A DNA stretch of 24,277 nucleotides from IDS-8 sp965651325 (GTDB lineage Bacteria; Pseudomonadota; Gammaproteobacteria; Steroidobacterales; Woeseiaceae): NCBI GenBank assembly GCA_965651325.1, contig CBFGSB010000024.1:1-24277 (forward strand). The letters are read 5' to 3'. The first letter of the stretch is position 1; each line of letters starts with the position of its first letter. This document shows positions 6,813-15,800 of this stretch, piece after piece. The notes under the pieces were generated by a model, which worked only from the letters and a program-made list of their open reading frames with translations, did no database searches and had not been told where the DNA came from. The translations under genes were made by a program, and so were the position numbers.

Positions 6813-8765
6813 CTATCGCCGGCCGGTAGTGTAGTCCTCGGAAACGCCGTGCTCCAATGCCGCTTCCGCGCGCTCCAGTTCTTCGCAGGCTTCGAGCCAG
6901 CCGGCCTCCTCTTTCGCGAGCGCCCACCGGTTGTCGGCCTGTTGTTCCAGCACGGCCTGCAACTCGCCCCGGTTAGCCGCCTCGTACAGCGTCGTATCTG
7001 CCAACCGTTCCTCGAGCGCTGCCCGTTCCGCCTGCAACCGGGCAAGCGCTTTCTCCGCTTTCTCGATGCGCCGGTTGAGCGGCCGCAGGGCGTCGCGCTG
7101 TTCGGCTTGCCTCCGCCGCCGCGCCCTGGCATCCGCACCGCGTTCCGCGGCAGCGGGTTCCCGCGCCTGTCGAGGCTGCCCCGGCTGCTCCGTTCGCTGC
7201 ACGCCCGCGAGCCATGCCGGGTAATCGTCCAGGCTGCCCTCGAAATCGGCCACGGCACCGCCGTTGACGAGAAGCAGGCGGTCCGTCGTGACCCGCAGCA
7301 GGTGACGGTCGTGCGATACGATGACCATCGCACCCGCAAACTCCTGCAGCGCGTTCGCCAGCGCCTGGCGCATCTCGATGTCGAGGTGATTCGTCGGCTC
7401 GTCGAGCAGCAGAAGGTTCGGCCGCCGGTACACGAGCAGCGCCAGGGCAAGGCGCGACTTCTCGCCGCCGGAGAATGGCGCCGTTGGCCGGAACACCGTA
7501 TCGCCGGAGAACCCGAAGCCACCGAGCCAGGTGCGAAGCTCGAGTTCGCGCGCGCCCGGGTCGATCTCCGCGAGATGCTCGAACGGTGACCGGGCAGGGT
7601 CGAGCTGGTCCACCTGGTGCTGGGCGAAGTAGCCGACGACCAGGTCGCTGGCCGGCGTGTACTCACCCTGCCGCGCCGGCAACTGCCCGGCGAGCAGCTT
7701 GACGAGCGTCGATTTTCCGGCCCCGTTCGGCCCGAGCAAGCCGATGCGATCGCCAGGCGAGAGTGCCAGGCGCACGCCGGACAGCACGGTGCTGTCGCCA
7801 TAGCCCACCGCGACCTCGTCGAGCCGCAGCAGCGGGTTGGGCGTTTTTGCCGGCGGCCGCAGGCTGAAATGAAACGGGGAATCCACGTGCGCGGGCAGGA
7901 TCATCTGCATTCGCTCCAGCGCCTTGATACGGCTTTGGGCCTGCCGGGCCTTCGACGCCTTGGCGCGGAACCGGTCGATGAACGCCTGCATGTGCGCCAC
8001 TTCCCGCTGTTGCTTCTCGTACTGCGCCTGCTGATGAGCCAGGCGTTCCGCGCGCACGCGCTCGAAAGCGGAGTAGTTGCCGGTGTACAGGGTCGCCGTA
8101 CGGTGCTCCAGGTGCACGACGTGATCCACAACCGCATCCAGGAAATCACGGTCGTGCGAGATCAGCAGCAGCGTGCCGCGATAGGCGCGCAGCCAGCCTT
8201 CGAGCCAGATGACGGCGTCGAGGTCGAGATGGTTGGTGGGCTCGTCGAGCAGCAGCAGCGACGAACGGCTCATCAGCGCACGCGCGAGATTCAGGCGCAT
8301 GCGCCAGCCGCCGGAAAACTCGTCGACGGCGCGCGACTCGTCCGCCGTAGTGAAGCCAAGGCCATGGAGCAGGCGCCCCGCCCGGCTCCTGGCTGTATAA
8401 CCGTCGATCGTTTCGAATCGGCCATGCAGGCGCGCCAGCCGTTCGCCGTTCCCCTCCGCCTCCGCGGAAGCGATCTGGCGCTCGACCGACCGCAATTCCG
8501 CGTCGCCGTCCAGAACGTACTCGATCGACGCGCGGCGGTCCGAGGGCGTCTCCTGCGCCACGTGCGCCACGACCCAGTCGGCCGGGAACGCGACATCGCC
8601 GGCATCGGGGCCGAGTTCGCCCAGCACCAGGGAGAACAGGCTGGATTTGCCGCTGCCGTTCGCGCCCGTGATGCCGGTTTTCTGGCCGGGATACACCTGG
8701 AGGTGCACGTCCTCCAGCAGCAGCTTCGGCCCCCGGCGGAGCGACAGGTGGGTGAACTTGAGCAT
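6813..8765 (-). CDS. yheS: ABC-F ATPase, YheS type
   Basis: A 650-residue cytosolic ABC-F protein without membrane segments; this family acts on ribosomes, rescuing or modulating elongation at difficult nascent sequences. Two nucleotide-binding domains are complete. Domain 1 has Walker A GANGSGKS at 34-41, signature FSGGW at 150-154 and Walker B LLLLDEPTNHLD from about 170. Domain 2 has Walker A GPNGAGKS at 345-352, signature FSGGEKSR from 431 and Walker B from 451. The interdomain linker at roughly 235-290 is rich in Gln, Arg and Lys (HQQAQYEKQQREVAHMQAF), as expected for the arm that contacts P-site tRNA. A charged C-terminal coiled coil follows from about 535. Length is close to E. coli YheS (637). 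The start has only a weak ribosome binding site. Confidence 0.93.
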   Translation of the reverse strand: MLKFTHLSLRRGPKLLLEDVHLQVYPGQKTGITGANGSGKSSLFSLVLGELGPDAGDVAFPADWVVAHVAQETPSDRRASIEYVLDGDAELRSVERQIASAEAEGNGERLARLHGRFETIDGYTARSRAGRLLHGLGFTTADESRAVDEFSGGWRMRLNLARALMSRSSLLLLDEPTNHLDLDAVIWLEGWLRAYRGTLLLISHDRDFLDAVVDHVVHLEHRTATLYTGNYSAFERVRAERLAHQQAQYEKQQREVAHMQAFIDRFRAKASKARQAQSRIKALERMQMILPAHVDSPFHFSLRPPAKTPNPLLRLDEVAVGYGDSTVLSGVRLALSPGDRIGLLGPNGAGKSTLVKLLAGQLPARQGEYTPASDLVVGYFAQHQVDQLDPARSPFEHLAEIDPGARELELRTWLGGFGFSGDTVFRPTAPFSGGEKSRLALALLVYRRPNLLLLDEPTNHLDIEMRQALANALQEFAGAMVIVSHDRHLLRVTTDRLLLVNGGAVADFEGSLDDYPAWLAGVQRTEQPGQPRQAREPAAAERGADARARRRRQAEQRDALRPLNRRIEKAEKALARLQAERAALEERLADTTLYEAANRGELQAVLEQQADNRWALAKEEAGWLEACEELERAEAALEHGVSEDYTTGRR

Positions 8766-8850
8766 GGGTCGGTAGTGTAGCGACTGGCGCGGTAAGGCAG
8801 CGTTTTACACGATTTGCAGGCGTTTCTGCATTCCAGATCGTGCGGAGCGT

Positions 8851-8880
8851 TCGTCAAAACGCTATCAAAACCGATACAAT
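8851..8880 (+). promoter_or_regulatory. Possible sigma70 promoter of the aminotransferase gene
   Basis: TACAAT at 8875-8880 is a good -10 element, 18 bases after a weaker -35 (TCGTCA, 8851-8856). It lies 36 bases before the start codon, leaving room for the AAGGGA ribosome binding site. The 151-base divergent spacer (8766-8916) also holds an 8-base inverted pair AGCGTTTT (8799-8806) / AAAACGCT (8856-8863) and TGCAG...CTGCA (8815-8830), both possible operator halves. Confidence 0.4.
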
Positions 8881-8916
8881 GGACGGTTTCCGCCGCCAAT
8901 CAAGGGACAGATTTCC

Positions 8917-10425
8917 ATGGCACAGCCCGTCAATCGTATCGAGACCGACTCCCACCTTGCGCGCCTGCATGCGATGCGTGAGCGCGGCGGTGCGGTTCGC
9001 ACGACCGGCCTCACCGACGCCGCGATCCTGCGTTTTCTCGGGACGGACCCGCAACTAGGCGTCGCGATCGAGCGCGCGGCGAAAGAGCACGAGGCGCTGC
9101 AGCGCACGCGTCCCGAGCTGCTCGAGCTGGACGAGGCCGAGCAGGCGCGGCAGGTACAGGACGGTTTTATCAATTTCTACGCGCCCGATGCCGTCAACCC
9201 ATACGTTTCGCTCGCCGCGCAGGGACCGTGGATCGTCACGATGAAGGGAGCCGTGGTATACGACTGCGGCGGCTACGGCATGCTGGGGCTCGGCCACGCG
9301 CCGGAAGCGGTGCTCGACAGCATGAACGGGCCGCACGTAATGGCGAACGTCATGACCCCGAACGTGAGCCAGATGCGCTTCATCGAGGCCTTGCACAAGG
9401 AGCTCGGGCATACGCGCGACGGCTCGCCTTTCACTCACTTCATGTGCCTGAACAGCGGCTCCGAGGCGGTATCCGTCGCGTCGCGCATCGCCGATATCGC
9501 GTCCAAGACCATGACCGATCCCGGCGGCCGCTACGAGGGCCGTGAGATCCGCGGCCTGACGATGAAGGGCAGCTTTCACGGGCGCACCGACCGGCCTGCC
9601 CGCTTTTCGCATTCGACGCAGAAGAGCTATCGCAAGCATCTCGCCTCCTACCGCGAGAACGACTACCTGTTGACGGTACGGCAGAACGACATCGAGGATC
9701 TCGACGCCGTGTTCGCGGACGCCGAAAAGCAGAACGTCTTCATCGAAGCGTTCTTCATGGAGCCGGTGATGGGCGAAGGCAATCCCGGCGAAGCCGTGAC
9801 CACGGAGTTCTACCAACGCGCGCGCGAGCTGACGGAAGCGCATGGCACGCTGTTGCTGGTCGACTCCATCCAGGCGGGCCTGCGGGCGCACGGAGTGCTC
9901 TCGATCGTCGATTACCCCGGGTTCCGCGACCTGCCGCCGCCCGATATGGAAACCTACTCCAAGGCGCTCAACGCCGGGCAGTACCCGCTATCGGTGCTGG
10001 CACTGCAGGGACGCGCCGCCACCCTGTACCAGCACGGCGTTTACGGCAACACCATGACCAGCAATCCGCGCGCCATGGATGTGGCGGTCACGGTGTTGCA
10101 AAGCATCACACCCGCCGTGCGCGACAACATCCGCGCGCGCGGTGAGCAACTGGTCCAGGGCTTGCGAAAGCTCGCCGGGGAGCTGGGCGACGCCATTACG
10201 CGCGTGCAGGGAACCGGCCTCCTGCTGAGCTGCGAGCTGCATCCACGCTACAAGTGCTTCGGGGCGAACAGCACGGAAGAGTACCTGCGCCGGCATGGCC
10301 TGGGCGTCATCCACGGCGGCACGAATTCGCTGCGCTACACGCCGTGGTTCCTCATGACCGAGGCGGAAGCGGACCTCGTGGTGGAGCTGACCCGGCAAGC
10401 GCTGGTCGAAGGCCCGACACTCTAG
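8917..10425 (+). CDS. Class III aminotransferase, substrate unknown
   Basis: A 502-residue PLP-dependent aminotransferase of the class III (ornithine/GABA/lysine) group. Visible landmarks are the phosphate-binding NSGSEA at 179-184, FHGRTDR from 220, D316 in LLLVDSIQAGLRAHG, which should protonate the pyridine nitrogen, and K349 in SKALNAG, which should form the Schiff base. The region MEPVMGEGNPG matches the EPxxGEGG motif. It is longer than typical members (about 430-460) because of roughly 90 residues before the first core strand. The usual HGHTFGGNP near the other subunit's phosphate is altered to YGNTMTSNP. Some segments recall lysine 6-aminotransferases, but I cannot assign a substrate. 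The protein is cytosolic. The start follows AAGGGA. It stands alone between divergent yheS and the convergent peptidase gene. Confidence 0.88.
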   Translation: MAQPVNRIETDSHLARLHAMRERGGAVRTTGLTDAAILRFLGTDPQLGVAIERAAKEHEALQRTRPELLELDEAEQARQVQDGFINFYAPDAVNPYVSLAAQGPWIVTMKGAVVYDCGGYGMLGLGHAPEAVLDSMNGPHVMANVMTPNVSQMRFIEALHKELGHTRDGSPFTHFMCLNSGSEAVSVASRIADIASKTMTDPGGRYEGREIRGLTMKGSFHGRTDRPARFSHSTQKSYRKHLASYRENDYLLTVRQNDIEDLDAVFADAEKQNVFIEAFFMEPVMGEGNPGEAVTTEFYQRARELTEAHGTLLLVDSIQAGLRAHGVLSIVDYPGFRDLPPPDMETYSKALNAGQYPLSVLALQGRAATLYQHGVYGNTMTSNPRAMDVAVTVLQSITPAVRDNIRARGEQLVQGLRKLAGELGDAITRVQGTGLLLSCELHPRYKCFGANSTEEYLRRHGLGVIHGGTNSLRYTPWFLMTEAEADLVVELTRQALVEGPTL

Positions 10426-10463
10426 GAGCGCATGCCGCGCCGCGGGTCCCGTGGCTTGCATTC

Positions 10464-10487
10464 TTTGTCATTCTTAAGAATGGCAAA
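10464..10487. terminator. 24-bp palindrome between convergent genes
   Basis: The sequence TTTGTCATTCTT/AAGAATGGCAAA is a dyad centred between 10475 and 10476 with one mismatched pair out of 12. It lies in the 87-base gap between the stops of the plus-strand aminotransferase and minus-strand peptidase genes. As RNA it forms a loop-poor AT-rich stem. A bidirectional terminator is the simplest reading; a protein-binding palindrome is the alternative. Confidence 0.4.
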
Positions 10488-10512
10488 ACTGGCAGGCCCG
10501 GGACCGGTTTCC

Positions 10513-12690
10513 CTATAGCGTGGATTTCGCGGCGTAGCGCTCCGGAAGCTCCATACCGAGATTCTCGACCAGGAAGGCCCAGCGGTCGGCATAGTCCTCG
10601 ATCAGCTTGGCTGTCGGCGTACCGGCACCGTGCCCGGCGCGCGTCTCGATACGTATGAGCACCGGCGCGGGACCTGCCTGGGCGGCCTGCAGCGCGGCTG
10701 CGTACTTGAAGCTGTGTCCCGGCACGACCCGGTCGTCGGTGTCGGCGGTGGTAACCAGGATCGCCGGGTATTCCGTTCCCGGCCGCACGTTGTGATAGGG
10801 CGAGTAGGCCAACAGCGCCCTGAATTCCTCCGGATCCTCGGCCGACCCGTAGTCGTCGACCCAGTAGCGGCCGGCGGTGAATTCGTGGAAACGCAGCATG
10901 TCCATCACGCCCGCGGACGCAATCACCGCGGCAAACAGCTCCGGCCGCTGGTTGGTGACCGCGCCGACCAGCAACCCGCCGTTGCTGCCGCCGAAGATGG
11001 CCAGCCGCTCGGGCCTGGTGTAGCCCTCGTCCACCAGGTACTCCGCGGCGGCGATGAAATCGTCGAACACGTTCTGCTTGTCGAGCTTCGTCCCCGCTTC
11101 GTGCCAGGCCTCGCCGTATTCGCCGCCGCCGCGCAGGTTGGCGACGGCATAGACACCGCCCATCTCCATCCATGCCAGCCGGGTCACCGAGAACGACGGT
11201 GTCAGGGAGATATTGAAGCCACCGTAACCGTACAGGAGCGTCGGCCGGTTGCCGTTGGGTGTCACGTCCCTGCGATGCGTGATGAACATGGGCACGCGCG
11301 TGCCGTCTTTTGATTCGTAGAAGACCTGTTCGACAACGTAGTCTTCCGGGACGAAATCGACCTCAGCCTGCCGGAATATCTCCATCTCGCCGGTCTCAAT
11401 GTCGAGCCGGAATATTCGTTCCGGCACGTTGAAGCTTTCGAAGCCGAAAAAAGTTTCAGGGTCGTCGAGCTTGCCGCTGAAGCCGTACGCGGTTCCGCGA
11501 CCCGGCAGCTCGATCTCTCCCAGCAGGTTCCCGCGGGTGTCGAAGGTCTTCACCGCCGATTGGGCGTCCTGCATGTAATGCGCGATGATGCGGCTGCCCA
11601 CCAGGCTTGCGGAGGTCAGCACATCGACCGTTTCCGGAACGACCTGGCGCACGTTGTCCGGGACAGTCGCGGTCACGTCGATCGCCACCAGCTTACCCAA
11701 CGGCGCGTCCCTGTCGGTACGGAAATAGAGCTCGTTGCCGATGTTACCCACGAAGCTGTAATCGTATTCGAATCCTTCGACCAGCATCGCCGGTCGCGAA
11801 TCCTCCGTCTTGAGGTCCTGGTACAGGACCTGGTAGCGGGCGTCGGTGCCGATCCATACCGTGATCACGAGGAAACGGCCATCCTCGGTAACGGTTGCCG
11901 AGTAATTCCACTCCGGGTGCTCGGGGTTGCTGTAAACGAGCTCATCGTCAGCTTGCGGCGTGCCGAGCTCGTGGAAGTACACGGCCTGGTTCAGGTTGAG
12001 CGTCTGGTATTTCTCCCCTTCGGCGGGCGCCGGGTAGCGGCTGTAGTAAAAGCCCGAGCCGTCTTTTGCCCAAGCGAGGCCGGTGAACTTCAGCCACCGC
12101 AGGTGATCCCCGAGCTTCTCGCCGGAGTCCACGTCCAGGACCTGCGCCGTGTTCCAGTCCGATCCGGCATCCTGCACGAGGTACGCCACGTGCCGGCCGT
12201 CCGGGCTCGGGTAATAGCCCGCCAGCGCAACCGTGCCGTCTTCGGACCAGGTGTTCGGATCGATCAAAAGCTTTGCGGGAGCATCCAGTGACTCCTGCGT
12301 ATACACCACGGACTGGTTCATGAGCCCGTCGTTGTAACCGTAGTAATAGCGACCGCCCTCCTTCGCCGGGAGGCCGAAGCGCTCGTAGTCCCAGAGTTCC
12401 GTCAGGCGCTTTTCTATTGCCTCGCGTTCGGGAATGGCGGCGAGGTAGCCGAACGTGACCTCGTTCTGCGCCTCGACCCACCGCCGGACGCGCTCGCTCT
12501 CGCGCACGTCCTCTTCGAGCCAGCGATACGGATCGGCGACCGTGACGCCGTGGTAAAGATCGGTGTGCTCCACTTTCATCGTTGCGGGATAGTCGATAGC
12601 AGGCTCGGCCCCGGCTTCGCCGGAGGTGCATCCGGACACGCACAAGACTGCCACGCAGGTCAGGAACAGGCGTACTGCAACCTTGTTCAT
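10513..12690 (-). CDS. Prolyl oligopeptidase (S9A), lipoprotein
   Basis: A 725-residue serine peptidase that cleaves short peptides after proline. The start at ATG 12688-12690 is chosen over an earlier in-frame start because a GGGGGGA site precedes it and the resulting N-terminus is a clean lipoprotein signal: MNKVAVRLFL, a hydrophobic core and lipobox VSGC with C21 as lipidation site. The N-terminal domain begins YPATMKVEHTDLYHGVTVADPYRWLE, continues as a beta-propeller to about residue 440, and the alpha/beta-hydrolase domain carries S569 in FGGSNGGLL, the Asp in DTDDRVVPGHS (650-653) and H687 in RAGHGAG. The triad spacing fits the family. It is probably tethered to the outer or inner membrane facing the periplasm. 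It is divergent from the propeller/amidohydrolase gene with a 136-base spacer. Confidence 0.94.
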   Translation of the reverse strand: MNKVAVRLFLTCVAVLCVSGCTSGEAGAEPAIDYPATMKVEHTDLYHGVTVADPYRWLEEDVRESERVRRWVEAQNEVTFGYLAAIPEREAIEKRLTELWDYERFGLPAKEGGRYYYGYNDGLMNQSVVYTQESLDAPAKLLIDPNTWSEDGTVALAGYYPSPDGRHVAYLVQDAGSDWNTAQVLDVDSGEKLGDHLRWLKFTGLAWAKDGSGFYYSRYPAPAEGEKYQTLNLNQAVYFHELGTPQADDELVYSNPEHPEWNYSATVTEDGRFLVITVWIGTDARYQVLYQDLKTEDSRPAMLVEGFEYDYSFVGNIGNELYFRTDRDAPLGKLVAIDVTATVPDNVRQVVPETVDVLTSASLVGSRIIAHYMQDAQSAVKTFDTRGNLLGEIELPGRGTAYGFSGKLDDPETFFGFESFNVPERIFRLDIETGEMEIFRQAEVDFVPEDYVVEQVFYESKDGTRVPMFITHRRDVTPNGNRPTLLYGYGGFNISLTPSFSVTRLAWMEMGGVYAVANLRGGGEYGEAWHEAGTKLDKQNVFDDFIAAAEYLVDEGYTRPERLAIFGGSNGGLLVGAVTNQRPELFAAVIASAGVMDMLRFHEFTAGRYWVDDYGSAEDPEEFRALLAYSPYHNVRPGTEYPAILVTTADTDDRVVPGHSFKYAAALQAAQAGPAPVLIRIETRAGHGAGTPTAKLIEDYADRWAFLVENLGMELPERYAAKSTL

Positions 12691-12826
12691 GGCTGGATCC
12701 CCCCACCGAGCAATGACGACACCGACCTTAGCATGAAGCGGAATGAAACGGGGCAATGTTTGCGGGTCGATCTTGCCGCTCTTCTTCGTTTAGTATTGCG
12801 GGCTCGTTTTGCGTCAGGAGTCATCC
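12691..12826. promoter_or_regulatory. Shared divergent intergenic region
   Basis: These 136 bases separate the start codons of the prolyl oligopeptidase gene and the propeller/amidohydrolase gene and must carry both promoters. Ribosome binding sites are clear at each end (GGGGGGA on the minus strand; CAGGAG at 12815-12820 on the plus strand). A TAGTAT hexamer at 12791-12796 could be a plus-strand -10 element, but I see no properly spaced -35. Confidence 0.35.
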
Positions 12827-15800
12827 ATGAAGAACAAGACGACGCTGCTTGCGCTCCCGGTACTGTTCCTCGCCCCTTTCGGCATCGCCGCGGAAAGCGA
12901 GGAAAGCACCTGGGACGTGAACGACCCGGCGGGTGACTCGTTCGAGGTCGCCATCGATACCAGCAGCGGCACCTGGATGAGTCTCGACGTCAGCCCCGAT
13001 GGCCAGACTGTCGCGTTCGACCTGCTGGGCGACATCTACGTCGTGCCCATGCAGGGCGGAGAAGCGCAAGCGATCGCCAGCGGGCTCGCCTGGTCCATAC
13101 AGCCCCGCTTCTCCCCCGACGGCTCCGAGATCGCTTACACCAGCGATGCCGGCGGTGGCGACAACATCTGGATCATGCAGGCGGACGGCAGCGACAAGCG
13201 GCAACTCACGCACGAGACTTTCAGGCTACTCAACAACGCGTGGTGGTCGCCGGACGGCAAGTACATTGCCGCGCGCAAGCATTTCACCACCGAGCGCTCG
13301 CTCGGGACCGGCGAGATCTGGCTCTATCACGTCAACGGCGGCGACGGCGTCGCGGTCGTCGAACGTCCCGGCGAGGACTTCCAGAAGGAACTCGGCGAGC
13401 CGGCCTTTTCGCCCGACGGCCGCTATATCTACTACAGCTTCAACAGTACGCCGGGCAACCGCTTCATCTACGCACAGGACTCCAACGACGAGATCTTCCA
13501 GGTCCGCCGCTTCGACCTGCAGACGGGCGACGACGCAAGCTTCGTTACCGGCGCGGGCGGCGCGGTGCGCCCGACGCCCTCCCCGGACGGCAAGTACCTT
13601 GCCTTCGTCCGTCGGATGCGCGGAGCAAGCGCCCCGCCTTCGCTGTTCCTCAAGGATCTCGTGAGCGGCGAGGAGTTTTCCATCTACGACGACCTGGACC
13701 AGGACATGCAGGAAGTCTGGGCAGTACACGGCGTCTACCCGAACATGGACTGGACGCCGGATTCGCGGAGCATCGTTTTCTGGGCGGGCGGCAAAATCCG
13801 CCGTATCGACGTCGGCACGCGCGAGGTGACCGAGATTCCGTTCCATGTCGAGGACACGCGCACGGTGTACGAAGTGTCCCGGCCGCAGGTCGAGGTCGCA
13901 CCGGCCGAGTTCGATACGAAAATGGTGCGCAATGCCGCGGTCTCGCCCGACGGTTCGCGGGTCGTGTTCGAAAGCACCGGCCGCCTCTACATCCAGTCCA
14001 TGCAAGGCGGCGAGCCGCGCCTGCTGACACGCGACAGCCGCGATCATTTCGAGTACTTCCCGTCCTGGTCACGCGACGGCAGGCGCATCGTGTTCGTCGC
14101 CTGGGACGACCAGGCACTCGGCAACATCCACAGCGTTGCCGCGAGCGGCGGCAAGAGCAAGCGCCTCACAGAGACGCCGGGGCATTATCTCACGCCGCGC
14201 TACTCGCCGAACGGCGAGCGCATCGTGTACGAGGTCACCGACGGGGGCTATCTCACCTCCCCCGACTGGTCGATCGAGACGGGTGTGTTCACGATCCCGG
14301 CCGAAGGCGGCGCAGCGCGGCAGGTCACCGACGACGGTTCCAACCCGCACTTCGGCGCGCGCAGTGATCGCCTGTACGTCACGCGCGAGAGCGGAGACGT
14401 CACCTCCCTCGTCAGCATCGACCTGAACGGCGAGGCGCCACGCACGCATGCCAGCGGCGATTACGTCGAGCGTTTCGATGTAGCGCCCGACGGCCGGCAC
14501 CTCGCATTCCGCGAGAACTACCACATCTACGTCGTGCCGCTGCCGCCCGGCGGCCTGCCGCTGGCCGTCGGCACCGAAGTCAGCAGCGTGCCGATGACCC
14601 GCGCCAGCGGCGACGGCGGCAATTACCCGAACTGGAGCACGGATGGCGACACGCTGTACTGGAGCCTCGGGCCCATCGTCTACAGCGCGACCACGGAAGC
14701 ACTGTTTGCGCCGCGGGACGAGGACGGCGAAGGCGGCTACACCCCGCCGGAGGAAGGCGTTAGTGTTTCCGTGCGCCGCGTAGCGGACGCACCGAACGGC
14801 ATGGTGGCGCTGACGGGAGCCACCCTCGTTACCATGGATGGCCCGGACGGCGGGGTCATCGAGGACGGCGTCATCGTTGTGGACGGTAATCGTATCCAGG
14901 CGGTCGGGCCGCGCGGCAGCGTCGAGATCCCGGCTGGCGCCGAGGTGGTCGACGTCGGCGGCGCGACCATCATTCCCGGCCTGATCGACGCGCACGCACA
15001 CGGGCCGCAAGGCGTTGGCATCATCCCCGAGCAGAACTGGTCCGCCTACGCGACGCTCGCGTTCGGCGTCACGACGGTGCACGACCCGTCGAACGACGCC
15101 ACCGAGGTGTTCGCCGCGTCCGAGATGCAGCGAACCGGGCAAATCCTCGCCCCCCGCATCTTCTCCACCGGGGACGTCGTGTACGGCGCGCACTCGTCCG
15201 GTTTCGCCAAAATCGACTCGCTCGAGGACGCACGCGAGCACGTGCGCCGACTGAAGGCGCAAGGCGCGCACAGCATCAAGAACTACAACCAGCCGCGGCG
15301 CGAGCAGCGCCAGCAGGTGGTCGCCGCCGCACGCGCGGAGAACATGCTGGTAGTGACCGAGGGCGCGTCCCTGTTTCACATGGACCTTTCGATGGTGGCC
15401 GATGGCAACAGCACCATCGAGCACAACCTGCCGCAGTCGATGCTCTATGACGACGTACTGCAGTTCTGGAGCCAGACCGAGGTCGCCTACACGCCCACGC
15501 TCATCGTCACCTACGGCGGCCTGAGCGGCGAGACGTACTGGTACCAGGAGACGGATGTCTGGAAGCACCCCATCCTGTCGCAGTTCGTGCCGCCCCAGAT
15601 CCTGCGCCCGCGCTCGGTGCGCCGGACCCTGGCGCCGGAAAGCGAGTACTACCATGACCGCAACGCGGCGACGGCCAAGCTGCTCGCCGACCGCGGCGTC
15701 CTCGTCAGCATCGGCGCCCACGGTCAGCGCGAGGGACTCGGCAGCCACTGGGAAATCTGGAGCTTCGTGCAGGGGGGCATGTCACCGATCGAGGCCTTGC

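Noticed and set aside
12691..12756. Longer start for the prolyl oligopeptidase
   Set aside because: It would bury the lipoprotein signal 22 residues inside the protein; the ATG at 12690 has a strong ribosome binding site.
14069..15748. Long open frame on the minus strand (559 codons) opposite the amidohydrolase
   Set aside because: It is Arg/His/Val/Ala-rich with no family motifs, and is a GC-driven shadow of the well-supported plus-strand gene.
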